A stretch of 64,000 nt of DNA, taken from NCBI RefSeq assembly GCF_002895565.1, contig NZ_AZRN01000023.1, positions 1-64,000 on the forward strand, in the 5' to 3' direction. The notes below the pieces were generated by a model that saw only the letters and a list, made by a program, of their open reading frames with translations, was not told the DNA's origin and did no database searches. The number at the start of each line of letters is the position of its first letter. Position 1 is the stretch's first letter. This stretch comes from Petrotoga mexicana DSM 14811. GTDB taxonomy: Bacteria; Thermotogota; Thermotogae; Petrotogales; Petrotogaceae. This document shows positions 43,903-52,845 of this stretch, one piece after another. Made by a program: the position numbers and the translations under genes.

Positions 43903-45288
43903 ATGAAAGTGTTGGGAATAGATTTTGGGACAACTTCTTACAGTGCATGCTTATACGATAGTAAAAGCAAAGAAATTGCTTTCGCAAACAAACAAAATAC
44001 AAGTTTAATTTTCGATGGTTTAAAAAGTGAATTCGATATAAAAAAATTAGAAAGTGATTTTGATTCTTTTATACAGTATCTAACTAAAATTTTTGATTTA
44101 AAAGGAACCGAAGCTATTTCAGTTACTGGAAACATGCATAGCTTTTTTCTTGTAAAAGATAACACCCCAACAACAAATATAATTACTTGGCAAGATCAAA
44201 GAGCTTTAGAAAAAAATGAAAATGGAATATCTTATGTAGATTATATTAATAAAAATTATAAATCGCTATTTTCTAAATTTCAATACTTGGTAAGCTCAGG
44301 GTATGCTGTCACAACTTTACTCCCTTTAAAAAAATTTATGGACACTTCGGGGTTTTCTCTCCATTTTGCTCCAGATTTCATCTTAAAAAAGTTGATTGGA
44401 GATACCACATACGATTCAATACCTATAGATCCTTCTATAGCTCATAGCAGTGGATTTTATGCATTAGAAAACAAAGATTGGAATTGGGAACTAATCAATG
44501 CATTGGGATACAGCGAAATTCACCTTCCCAAAATTGCTGAACCCGGAACTTTTGTAGGAGATGTTGGAAAGTACATCCCTCAATTAACCGGTACCCCAAT
44601 CTTTTTAGGGATGGGTGATAATCAAGTATCAGTCTTAGGAGCAATTTTTGAAAAGAAATTTGAAACTTCTCATAATAAAACGAACTCGATGGTTATAAGC
44701 ATAGGAACAAGCGGTCAAATATCTGCTGTAGTTAAGGAAATTAAGAAGATTTCAAAATACATAGATTATCGACCGTTTTTAAATAATTATTATTTATTAG
44801 TTGGAGCTAGTTTATCCGCTGGTAAGACTATTGAAGCCATCAAAAATTTTATAAAAAACTTTATAAACTTGGCTTGTAAGAAAAACGTTGAAGACAATTA
44901 CATTTACGAATTTATCCAAAATTCAATATTACCAGTTTCTCCTCTAAAATTTCGCACTACATTAAACGGTACACGTTATAATCCTAATTTGAGAGGAGCT
45001 ATTAATAATATAAGTTTAAACAACTTTACAATTCAGAATCTAGTGACAGCAGCTGCATATGGAATAGTGGAAGAACTCTACAAATATTATAGAGAAATGG
45101 ATATCGATTATGAAGATATTATAGGGGTGGGAAATGGATTACAGAAAAACAAATATTTTATAAATATCATAAAAAAAGTCTTTAATAAAAATTTTTACCT
45201 AAGTAAACTGGAAGAAACTACAAGTTTTGGTGCTGCTGTGTGCGCAATGGAAGGAAAATCGAAAGGGAAGGTTGACTTTCAAGAATGA
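43903..45288 (+). CDS. FGGY-family carbohydrate kinase (sedoheptulokinase-like)
   Basis: A 461-residue kinase. Motifs: GIDFGTTSYSACLYD (phosphate 1), ITWQDQRAL, GMGDNQVSVLGA (with the catalytic Asp), ISIGTSGQIS (phosphate 2) and a degenerate adenosine motif VGNGLQKNKYF. TWQDQR with GDNQ recalls the sedoheptulokinase branch, but specificity cannot be fixed from sequence. It lies just after the esterase (49 bases). Confidence 0.8.
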   Translation: MKVLGIDFGTTSYSACLYDSKSKEIAFANKQNTSLIFDGLKSEFDIKKLESDFDSFIQYLTKIFDLKGTEAISVTGNMHSFFLVKDNTPTTNIITWQDQRALEKNENGISYVDYINKNYKSLFSKFQYLVSSGYAVTTLLPLKKFMDTSGFSLHFAPDFILKKLIGDTTYDSIPIDPSIAHSSGFYALENKDWNWELINALGYSEIHLPKIAEPGTFVGDVGKYIPQLTGTPIFLGMGDNQVSVLGAIFEKKFETSHNKTNSMVISIGTSGQISAVVKEIKKISKYIDYRPFLNNYYLLVGASLSAGKTIEAIKNFIKNFINLACKKNVEDNYIYEFIQNSILPVSPLKFRTTLNGTRYNPNLRGAINNISLNNFTIQNLVTAAAYGIVEELYKYYREMDIDYEDIIGVGNGLQKNKYFINIIKKVFNKNFYLSKLEETTSFGAAVCAMEGKSKGKVDFQE

Positions 45289-45678
45289 ATAAAAAAGAAA
45301 TTCAAGAACAACTAAAGAAACCCTTGATAGTTAAAGAAACAAGGTGTACTTACTAAACGAAAAGAGGTTCTTCTCCCTAAGTGTTGAATCCTCTCCATTA
45401 TTCTATCTCCTAATACTTCATGCTTAATGTATTCTTAGTTCTCATCTAACAACTTACCTATTTCTTTCCTTCCACCGATCTTTTTTAAGTGATTTTTATC
45501 AATTATATAACCAGCGGCTAATCAAGTCAAATGTTGATGAAAAAAACATTATTCATTTAAAAAGTGTGCTAATGGTTGGAATTTTTAGAAAATATAACAA
45601 AAATTAAGAATTTGCTTTATAAACAACGATAATCGTTTATAATCGTTTCAGATTCCTTATAATTCGTTAAAATGGTAT
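45289..45678. other. Gene-free stretch with a degenerate coding remnant
   Basis: On the minus strand, 45360-45510 reads as a broken frame (KKIGGRKEIGKLLDEN, stop, EYIKHEVLGDRIMERIQHLG), which looks like a decayed protein C-terminus I cannot name. The segment 45625-45650 carries ACGATAATCGT and a repeated TATAATCGTTT. Nothing else is recognised. Confidence 0.4.
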
Positions 45679-45707
45679 TTGACTTTTTAAAAATATAGAT
45701 ATATAAT
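45679..45707 (+). promoter_or_regulatory. Promoter of the LacI-family gene
   Basis: TTGACT and TATAAT with 17-base spacing, 50 bases before the ATG. Confidence 0.8.
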
Positions 45708-45730
45708 TCTGTTAGAAATTTACTAAATCG

Positions 45731-45740
45731 ATTACGTAAT
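45731..45740 (+). promoter_or_regulatory. Candidate LacI-type operator (autoregulation)
   Basis: ATTACGTAAT is a perfect palindrome with the central CG typical of LacI-family operators, extended by AAAT..TTT flanks. It lies between the -10 box and the start of the lacI-type gene. Confidence 0.5.
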
Positions 45741-45757
45741 AATTTCAAGGAGATTGT

Positions 45758-46765
45758 ATGATGAAAAAGGTAACTATAAAAGATATAGCCGAAAGAGCAG
45801 GAGTCTCCCCAGCGACAGTATCTAGGGTGTTAAACCATCAAAATGGTGTAAGTGACGAAGTTGCCGAAAAAATTATGAAAATAGCCAAAGAAATGAACTA
45901 TTCATTCAATATGAATGCAAGAATATTACGATCCGGTAAGTCCAAAATAATTGGAATAATTATTCCTGATATATCTAATTCCTTTTTTTCTAAAGTTTTA
46001 TACGGTATACAAAGCGTTTTACAACCTCTAAATTACAAAATATTACTTGCCAACACGGAAGAAAATCCTAAATTGGAGGAAGAGTATCTCAAAACTTTTG
46101 TAGATCATAAAGTAGACGGTATCTTATCAGCTCCCACAAGAAATGTAAATAAAAAAGTCTATTTAGACATTATAAATGGAAGTATCCCAGTAGTTTTTTT
46201 TGATCGAATTATTCCACAAATGAACATTAGTTCTGTTACTTTAGACAATCAAGGAGCTATTGAAAAGGCCATAGATCATCTACTTCAAAAAGGGCATAAA
46301 AAAATTGGCTTCGTGAGTGGGATAAAAGAAATCTATACCGGAGAACAAAGAGAAAAAGGTTTTTTAAATTCTTTAAAAAAGTTCAATTTAAATTCAAAGG
46401 AATGCCCTGTTTATGGAGGACAATTCAGTGAGACTGAAGCAGAAAAAGCTGCAAAAGAAATGCTGAATAATTTTAGTATTACCGCTGTAGTTTGTTCTAA
46501 TAACAAAACAACTATAGGAGCGTTAAGAGCCATAAAAAATGTAAAATTGCGTATAAAGGAGGATATTTCTATAATTGGTTTTGATTTAGAATCTTGGTCT
46601 GATTTAATTGAAATAACAATAATTAGCCAACCTCAATTCTCAATCGGAATGATATGTGCTCAAAGACTTTTGAGAGAAATTGAGAACAAAAATATCGAAA
46701 CTGAAAATATTGTTTTATCACCCGAACTTATAATAAGAAATTCGGTTAAAAATATTACAAAATAA
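45758..46765 (+). CDS. LacI-family transcriptional regulator
   Basis: A protein of about 334 residues. The N-terminal helix-turn-helix and hinge are typical (VTIKDIAERAGVSPATVSRV, then LNHQNGVSDEVAEKI), followed by a periplasmic-binding-like sugar domain (IIGIIIPDISNSFFSKVLYG). CAAGGAG precedes the start. It is upstream of, and on the same strand as, the sugar ABC transporter operon and probably represses it. Confidence 0.92.
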   Translation: MMKKVTIKDIAERAGVSPATVSRVLNHQNGVSDEVAEKIMKIAKEMNYSFNMNARILRSGKSKIIGIIIPDISNSFFSKVLYGIQSVLQPLNYKILLANTEENPKLEEEYLKTFVDHKVDGILSAPTRNVNKKVYLDIINGSIPVVFFDRIIPQMNISSVTLDNQGAIEKAIDHLLQKGHKKIGFVSGIKEIYTGEQREKGFLNSLKKFNLNSKECPVYGGQFSETEAEKAAKEMLNNFSITAVVCSNNKTTIGALRAIKNVKLRIKEDISIIGFDLESWSDLIEITIISQPQFSIGMICAQRLLREIENKNIETENIVLSPELIIRNSVKNITK

Positions 46766-46985
46766 AGATCTGCTCAAATTTATGTTTTTTCGCAGGAAGG
46801 TTATGATTTCAAAAGCAACGATTGCTGTAAGCAATCTTTAACGAAGGTCAAAAGACTTGAGCTGAAACGAGCTAAATAGAATAAGCATATCTTAAGATGT
46901 TCAGGTTATTTTAAAAATTAAGCTACTTCACTTATGAATGTAAGTTGAAACTCTAAAGACATTATTCCACACATTACATTAGGAG
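46766..46985. other. Intergenic leader before the sugar ABC operon
   Basis: GATTGCT/AGCAATC (about 46822-46838) forms a 7-bp hairpin followed by TTTAA, a possible weak terminator of the lacI-type gene. I see no clear promoter or ATTACGTAAT-like operator in this stretch. Confidence 0.4.
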
Positions 46986-48023
46986 GTGTTTGGTATGAAA
47001 AAGGGTCTAACTGTTTTGTTGTTAGTTACTGTTTTATTGAGTTTTTCGTTGATGGGTTTTGGACAAACTAGCTTTTTTGATATTTCAAAAGCAAATCCAC
47101 CTAAAGCTATTCAGTCAAGTGACATGACAATCTTCTTCATAGTAAAAGCTAGTGAGAATGAATTTTGGCAGATTGTTTTGGATGGAGCGCAAAAAGCGGC
47201 GAACCATTTTGGTGTAGAATTTATTCATCAAGAACCCACTTCGGAGTCCGAAGTCTCAAGGCAAGTTTCTATTCTAGAAACAGCTATTTCTACAAAACCA
47301 GATGCAATTGTTTTGGCTCCTACTGTGGCGGATGCCTTAGTCCCTGGAATAGAAAGAGCTATGGATAGTGGAATACCTGTAATACTTATTGATTCATTGG
47401 CGAATACGGATAAGTATGTATCATTTTTAGGTTCAGATAACTATACTATTGGTCAAAGATCTGCAGATGAGTTAGCTAAAGCATTGGAAGAGAAAAACGG
47501 TTCGCCAAGCGGAAAAGTTGCAGCAATAACATATATGAGTGGAGTTGGATCACTAGAGGCTAGAATCTCAGGATTCTTGGATAGAATTGAAGAAGCATAT
47601 CCCGATATTGAGGTTGTAAGTGTAAGAGACGCTATGGGGCAAGTCGGTAACACTATAAACATTACTTTAGATTTGCTAACTGCTTATCCTGATTTAGATG
47701 GGTTGTATGCTAATAATCAAATGACGGGTGACGATATGGTAAGGGCACTTGATATGCAAGGGAGAAAAGATTTAGCAGCTGTTGCGGTGGATGCCAGCGC
47801 TCAAGAGATTTGGGGTTTAGAAAATGGTTATTTAGACTCTGTTCTTGTTCAACAGCCATGGGTAATGGGATACGCTGGAGTTGCCTATGCTGTAATGGCA
47901 AGAAATGGAGTACCTCTTGCTAAAAGTGTCGATACTGGAATATTAGTTATTACACCGGAATCAATAGCAAGTGGAGAAGCGGATGCTGCTATAAATCCTT
48001 TTGAATATTACAAGGATTGGTAA
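46986..48023 (+). CDS. Sugar ABC transporter periplasmic binding protein (RbsB type)
   Basis: A protein of about 345 residues with a signal sequence (about 1-26, MKKGLTVLLLVTVLLSFSLM). A Peripla_BP_4 fold follows: IFFIVKASENEFWQIVLDGA, ILETAISTKPDAIVLAPTVA and VPGIERAMDSGIPVILIDSL. It captures a monosaccharide outside the cell. AGGAGGTG lies before the ATG. The next gene is the ATPase, after a hairpin. Confidence 0.9.
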   Translation: MFGMKKGLTVLLLVTVLLSFSLMGFGQTSFFDISKANPPKAIQSSDMTIFFIVKASENEFWQIVLDGAQKAANHFGVEFIHQEPTSESEVSRQVSILETAISTKPDAIVLAPTVADALVPGIERAMDSGIPVILIDSLANTDKYVSFLGSDNYTIGQRSADELAKALEEKNGSPSGKVAAITYMSGVGSLEARISGFLDRIEEAYPDIEVVSVRDAMGQVGNTINITLDLLTAYPDLDGLYANNQMTGDDMVRALDMQGRKDLAAVAVDASAQEIWGLENGYLDSVLVQQPWVMGYAGVAYAVMARNGVPLAKSVDTGILVITPESIASGEADAAINPFEYYKDW

Positions 48024-48041
48024 AACTATAAAAAACTAAAT

Positions 48042-48066
48042 GGGGGAGACTTTTTTCTCCCCTATT
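48042..48066 (+). terminator. Attenuating hairpin between binding protein and ATPase genes
   Basis: GGGGAGA and TCTCCCC enclose a T-rich loop and are followed by TATTTT. It would trim the transcript so the binding protein is made in excess. It also argues against the ATG at 48040 as the ATPase start. Confidence 0.7.
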
Positions 48067-48087
48067 TTAAAAAGAGGGGGCTTCAAA

Positions 48088-49617
48088 GTGGCTGATGAAA
48101 TTAATTCTAGTTACAGTGTCATAATGAAAAATATTACCAAAACTTTCCCGGGTGTAGTAGCGTTAGCAAACGTTAATTTTGAGTTAGAGAAAGGAGAAGT
48201 CAAAGGATTAGTTGGCGAAAATGGAGCAGGTAAATCAACATTAATTAAAATTCTAACGGGAGCCTATACTCCTGATAAAGGTGAAATTATCATATTTGGT
48301 GAAAAATTTGATGCCTTAACTCCGATTATTTCTGAAAGAAAAGGAATTGCCGCTGTTTACCAAGATTTAATGTTAACTAACCATTTAACAGTTCAAGAAA
48401 ATATATTTTTGGGAAATGAATTGTCTAAATTTGGTTTAATTAATAAAAAAGAGATGATTAAAAAAACAAAGGAGCTATTAGCAAATTTAGGGTATGAAGA
48501 TATCATTCATCCTCTAGATAAAGTTGGAAACTTAAGTTCCGCTCATAAGGGAATGGTGGCTATTGCGAAAGCTTTAGCAAAAAAAGTGAAAATTATGATT
48601 TTTGATGAGCCTACTGCTGTTCTAGCCGAAAAAGAGGTTAAAGAACTATTCCGAGTTGTGAAGCAATTAAAAAGCAATGGAATTTCTGTTATATATATCT
48701 CACATAGATTAGAAGAAATATTTGAAATTTGTGATACCGTATCTGTATTGAAAGATGGTAAAGTTGTAGGAAGTAAAAAGGTTGAAGAAACAACTGAGGA
48801 CGAATTAATAACTATGATGGTAGGTAGAGAACTGAAAAAGGATTTGTATCTAGGGCGAAATATAGGGGAAGAAGTTTTAAGGGTTGAGAATTTAACAAAC
48901 ACCAAAGTAAAAGACTGCTCTTTTTCAATAAGAAAAGGCGAGATAGTTGGTATATATGGTTTAGTTGGTTCTGGTCGAACAGAACTTGTAAGAGCTTTAT
49001 TCGGGGCTGATCCCATTGAAGAAGGAAAAATATATATAGGAGGTAAACAAGTTAATAAACCTTCTCCCAATAGTTCGATTAAAAGAAAACTAGCATTAAT
49101 CCCAGAGGATCGAAGAGAACAAGGGTTAGCACTTCGCCTATCTGTTAAAGATAATATAAACCTTCCTATATACACTCGTATAAGTAAGATTGGAATTATC
49201 GATTCAAAAAAAGAAAAAGATAATACATTTCATTTCATAGAATCTTTATCTATTAAAACTCCTACAATTTATCAAAAAGTAGAAAATTTAAGTGGAGGTA
49301 ATCAACAAAAAGTTGTTCTTTCTAAATGGCTAGCTAGTGAATCAGAGGTTTTTATATTAGATGAACCTACTAATGGAGTAGATGTTGGTGCAAAAGAAGA
49401 GATTTATGAATTGATAAATGATTTAGCCTCGCGAGGGAACGCAATTTTATTTATTTCATCGTATATTCCTGAGTTAATGTCCATTTGTGACAGGATACTT
49501 GTAATGAGAGAGGGAACCATTGCAGGAGAGGTAAGTAGGGATGAATTCTCTGAGGAAAAAATTCTATCCATTGCTTTAAAAACTGAAAAAAATAAGGTAG
49601 GTGTAAAAAATGACTAA
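48088..49617 (+). CDS. Sugar ABC transporter ATPase (RbsA type, two ABC domains)
   Basis: A protein of about 509 residues with duplicated ABC cassettes. The first has Walker A GENGAGKST and Walker B IMIFDEPTAVLAEKE. The second has a degenerate Walker A (GLVGSGRTEL), signature NLSGGNQQKV and Walker B VFILDEPTNGVDVGAKEE, as in RbsA/MglA. I take GTG at 48088, preceded by AGAGGGGG, as the start. It overlaps the permease gene by 8 bp. Confidence 0.92.
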   Translation: MADEINSSYSVIMKNITKTFPGVVALANVNFELEKGEVKGLVGENGAGKSTLIKILTGAYTPDKGEIIIFGEKFDALTPIISERKGIAAVYQDLMLTNHLTVQENIFLGNELSKFGLINKKEMIKKTKELLANLGYEDIIHPLDKVGNLSSAHKGMVAIAKALAKKVKIMIFDEPTAVLAEKEVKELFRVVKQLKSNGISVIYISHRLEEIFEICDTVSVLKDGKVVGSKKVEETTEDELITMMVGRELKKDLYLGRNIGEEVLRVENLTNTKVKDCSFSIRKGEIVGIYGLVGSGRTELVRALFGADPIEEGKIYIGGKQVNKPSPNSSIKRKLALIPEDRREQGLALRLSVKDNINLPIYTRISKIGIIDSKKEKDNTFHFIESLSIKTPTIYQKVENLSGGNQQKVVLSKWLASESEVFILDEPTNGVDVGAKEEIYELINDLASRGNAILFISSYIPELMSICDRILVMREGTIAGEVSRDEFSEEKILSIALKTEKNKVGVKND

Positions 49618-50557
49618 CAACAAGAAATTTAATTTTACCTGGAGCACTCAAGCAGTTATACTACTAGTAGTAGTAGCTATGTGGATTTTTCTTTCACTAA
49701 CAACTGAGAATTTTCTAACTGTATCAAATATTCAAAATATATTAAGGCAAGTGACCATTCAAGGTATAAATGCTGTCGGTGTTACTTTAGTTATTATAAC
49801 TGCAGGTATCGATCTATCCGTTGGATCAGTTGTTGCTTTGGTTAATATACTTTTTGCAATGCTATTAGTAGGGGGATCTCCAGTTTGGTTTGGAGTTTTA
49901 ATGGTTCTAGCGTTGGCGACGGGTCTCGGTTTCGTAAATGGTTTTTTTGTTCATCAATTTAGGGTACCTCCATTTATTGCTACCTTAGCTATGATGAGTA
50001 TCGCAAGAGGAGCGGCATTATTGATTTCTGGAGGAAGAAATGTTTTCGGGCTGCCCAGAAGTATAGCGGAATTTTCTTCTGGAACACTATTAGGGATTCC
50101 TAACCTATTTTGGTTTTTGATAGCTGTAATAGGCTTTATGGAATTTTTATTGAGAAAAACAACATTTGGAAGATATGTTTATGCTGTTGGTAGTAACCCA
50201 GAGGCAGCACGATTATCTGGAATTAATATTAGATGGGTTGTTATAGGAGTTTACATGATAGCCGGATTTTTATGGGGATTATCTGGAATATTAGAAACTT
50301 CAAGGCTTTGGATGGGAGTTCCGAGCACTGGAACAGGCTACGAACTAGATGCAATAGCTGCAGCTGTTCTGGGAGGAGCAAGTTTAATGGGCGCACAAGG
50401 AAGCGCTATCGGTGCGTTTTTGGGTGCTTTAGTTATGGCGACGATATATAATGGATCCGTCCTTTTGAACATTAACCCTTTTTGGCAAAGAATAATAGTC
50501 GGAATTATTCTAGTCATAACTGTTTCAATTGATCAAATACGTTCAAGAAGAGCATAA
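49610..50557 (+). CDS. Sugar ABC transporter permease (RbsC type)
   Basis: A 315-residue permease (BPD_transp_2) with eight to ten membrane segments. The family sequences ITAGIDLSVGSVVALVNILF and YAVGSNPEAARLSGINIRWV (the loop that meets the ATPase) are present, with LGGASLMGAQGSAIGAFLGA near the end. It forms the channel with the RbsA-type ATPase. Confidence 0.92.
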   Translation: MTNNKKFNFTWSTQAVILLVVVAMWIFLSLTTENFLTVSNIQNILRQVTIQGINAVGVTLVIITAGIDLSVGSVVALVNILFAMLLVGGSPVWFGVLMVLALATGLGFVNGFFVHQFRVPPFIATLAMMSIARGAALLISGGRNVFGLPRSIAEFSSGTLLGIPNLFWFLIAVIGFMEFLLRKTTFGRYVYAVGSNPEAARLSGINIRWVVIGVYMIAGFLWGLSGILETSRLWMGVPSTGTGYELDAIAAAVLGGASLMGAQGSAIGAFLGALVMATIYNGSVLLNINPFWQRIIVGIILVITVSIDQIRSRRA

Positions 50558-50583
50558 CAAATAGAATTCGTGAGGTGATTTAT

Positions 50584-51006
50584 ATGTTAAAAAACATACC
50601 TAAGATAATATCTCCGGAATTAATGAAAGTCCTATTAGAAATGGGACATGGGGATGAAATATTGTTGGCTGATGGAAATTATCCCAGCCATTCGACAGGA
50701 GTAAAAGTTGTTAGATTAGATGGTCATGGAATCCCAGAAATTTTAACAGCCATCTTAAAATACTTACCTCTAGATACTTTTGTTGAAGAAAACGTTCTAT
50801 TAATGGATAATAATTTAAGTAGCAAACCTGAGATTTGGAAAAGTTACGAAGAAATATTGTATGATTCTAACGAAGATTTTAGAATTAAAGTATTAGAGAG
50901 ATTCAAATTTTATGAAAGAGCTAGAAACGTATACGCTATAGTTGCAACAAGTGAAAGTGCCTTGTATGCTAATATAATTCTTAAAAAAGGGGTTGTCAAA
51001 ACATGA
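50584..51006 (+). CDS. fucU: RbsD/FucU-family sugar mutarotase
   Basis: A protein of about 140 residues. The family motifs KVLLEMGHGDEILLADGNYP (His and Asp of the active site) and VYAIVATSESALYANIILKKGVV favour the FucU (fucose mutarotase) branch. It speeds anomer exchange of the imported pyranose before isomerisation. The ATG at 50584 follows GAGGTGAT; the upstream GTG lies inside that site. It overlaps the next gene by 4 bp. Confidence 0.82.
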   Translation: MLKNIPKIISPELMKVLLEMGHGDEILLADGNYPSHSTGVKVVRLDGHGIPEILTAILKYLPLDTFVEENVLLMDNNLSSKPEIWKSYEEILYDSNEDFRIKVLERFKFYERARNVYAIVATSESALYANIILKKGVVKT

Positions 51007-51650
51007 TATATATAGACTCGATTAATGAGAAAGCTATTTCACTTTTAAATTTTCCTTTTATCCAGGGGTTGACTACAAATCCTTCCATAATAAAAAAGGA
51101 GACTAATTCCTGGGGTTTTGTAGAAACCGTCACTTTTCTCCAAAAAATCCCAGGAAATCATTTCGTTCAGGGAAGTGTAAAAAAAGATAAAGATTGGTTT
51201 ATGGAATTGCATAAACTTTTAGAAAAAGGAGAAATTGATGCTAAGAAGTTCATAATCAAACTTCCATGGGATCCCTCTCTTTCAGCTAATTATGTTTTGC
51301 CTTTAAAAGATTTAGGTTTTAAAGTTTGTGCCACTGCAGTTTATACTATACAACAAACTTTTACGGCTGTGTTTAGTAATGTGGATTATATAGCTTTTTA
51401 TTATGATAGAATGAAAAAAAATAATATTGATACAGAAAACAGATTGTTAGATATATTAAACATATGTGAAAAAAACAACCCCAAACTTAGGTTGTTAGGT
51501 GCAAGTATAAAAGATATTACAACTGTCAACATACTACTAAAATTAGGAATTCATGATTTAACTCTTCCTTTGAACGTTGTGGAAGAAATTTTAAAGACTA
51601 ATTTTCCGCAAAATGATTTAGAAATATTTGAAGATGATTTTAAATTATGA
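51003..51650 (+). CDS. Transaldolase / fructose-6-phosphate aldolase-like (FSA type)
   Basis: A 215-residue class I aldolase with the short length of the FSA/TalC group. It has FIQGLTTNPSIIKKET, the Schiff-base Lys in KFIIKLPWDPSLSANY (about residue 85), CATAVYTIQQTF and LRLLGASIKDITT. In this locus it may cleave a phosphorylated ketose, taking the place of a class II fuculose-phosphate aldolase. The reaction is inferred from the neighbours. Confidence 0.82.
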   Translation: MIYIDSINEKAISLLNFPFIQGLTTNPSIIKKETNSWGFVETVTFLQKIPGNHFVQGSVKKDKDWFMELHKLLEKGEIDAKKFIIKLPWDPSLSANYVLPLKDLGFKVCATAVYTIQQTFTAVFSNVDYIAFYYDRMKKNNIDTENRLLDILNICEKNNPKLRLLGASIKDITTVNILLKLGIHDLTLPLNVVEEILKTNFPQNDLEIFEDDFKL

Positions 51651-51780
51651 GAAACGAAGAAAAGAATTTATTATTACCTTTTTTTAAAATTGTTGCTGTA
51701 GTTTACAACCCTACTCTTTGAAAAACATGCAGTAATCAAAAGAAGGACAAGTCAGAGAAATATTTTTAGGAGGTAATTCC

Positions 51781-52810
51781 ATGCAAAAACCTACAATAAA
51801 AGACATCGCAAAGGCTCTGAATATATCTCCCTCTACAGTTTCAAGAGCGTTGTCTGGTAAACCTGGCGCAAGTTGAAGAATTACGAAAAAAAGTTATAGA
51901 TACCGCTCAAAAATTAGGGTATATGAAAAATCTATCCGCAGGTACACTTAAAAATTCAAAATCAAAGATTATTGGTGTTATAGCGTTTGATATAAGGAAC
52001 CCTTTCTTTTTGGATTTTTTAAAAGGGGTAGAAGATGTTTTATTTCCATGTGAATATAAGATTTTGTTAAGTAACGTCGATGAGAATGTAGATAAGGAAA
52101 AGACCTATTTAAACTGGATGATCAGTCATGGGGTTGAAGGTATTTTAGCTTCCCCAATTACAGAAAAAAACGGAAAAAGTAATTTGAGATTATATCAAGA
52201 TTTTTTCAAAATGGGTATTCCAGTAGTTTTCTACGACAGGATGTTTTATAATCAAGAACAATTTGATCATGTTATTGTAGACAACCAAGATGCAATTATT
52301 CAAGCTTTAATGTATTTAAAAGAAAATGGTCATGAAAAGATAGGTATTTTTTTGTCTAAAAAAGGAATATTCACTGTAGAAGAAAGATTCAAAGGTTTTC
52401 TAAAGGGTTGTAAACTGTTGAATATTCCCGTTAAAAATGAATGGATATGTGAAGATATTTTTCCTTATGAAAAAGCTATAGGAGTTTTAAATGAGCTGAA
52501 GAGAAAAAAGAGTTTACCAACGGCGATAATAGCTACAAACAACAATATAACTAAGTATATAGTCTTCGCTGCTAAAAAAAATAATATAAAAATTCCTGAA
52601 GAACTGTCTTTAGTTGGATTTGATGATTTACCTGAAAATGAACTGATAGATCCACCTTTAACGACTATAAAACAACCAATATTAGAAGAAGGTAAAATAG
52701 CTGCCACAGCTTTACTATCAAGGATAGAAGACAGATATGCCAGACCTATGAAAGTTATATTAAAAGGAGAATTAATAGAAAGAAAGTCAGTCAAAAATTT
52801 GAAATCATAA
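51781..52810 (+). pseudogene. LacI-family regulator with frameshift after the HTH
   Basis: The ATG at 51781 (after AGGAGG) starts KPTIKDIAKALNISPSTVSR and reaches ALSGKPGAS, then a TGA at 51874. In another frame the text continues at once (QVEELRKKVIDTAQKLGYMK) and the sugar-binding domain is complete to 52810 (an internal ATG at 51923 gives 295 residues). A one- or two-base indel in about 51865-51876 separates DNA-binding and sensor domains. It is a recent pseudogene or a sequencing error. Confidence 0.85.
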
Positions 52811-52845
52811 CAGATTAAAAAAATCTATGAGGAGGCTAATTTTAT

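Noticed and set aside
48040-48087. Upstream ATG start for the RbsA-type ATPase
   Set aside because: It lies in the stem of an attenuator-like hairpin and lacks a ribosome site; GTG at 48088 has AGAGGGGG at proper spacing.
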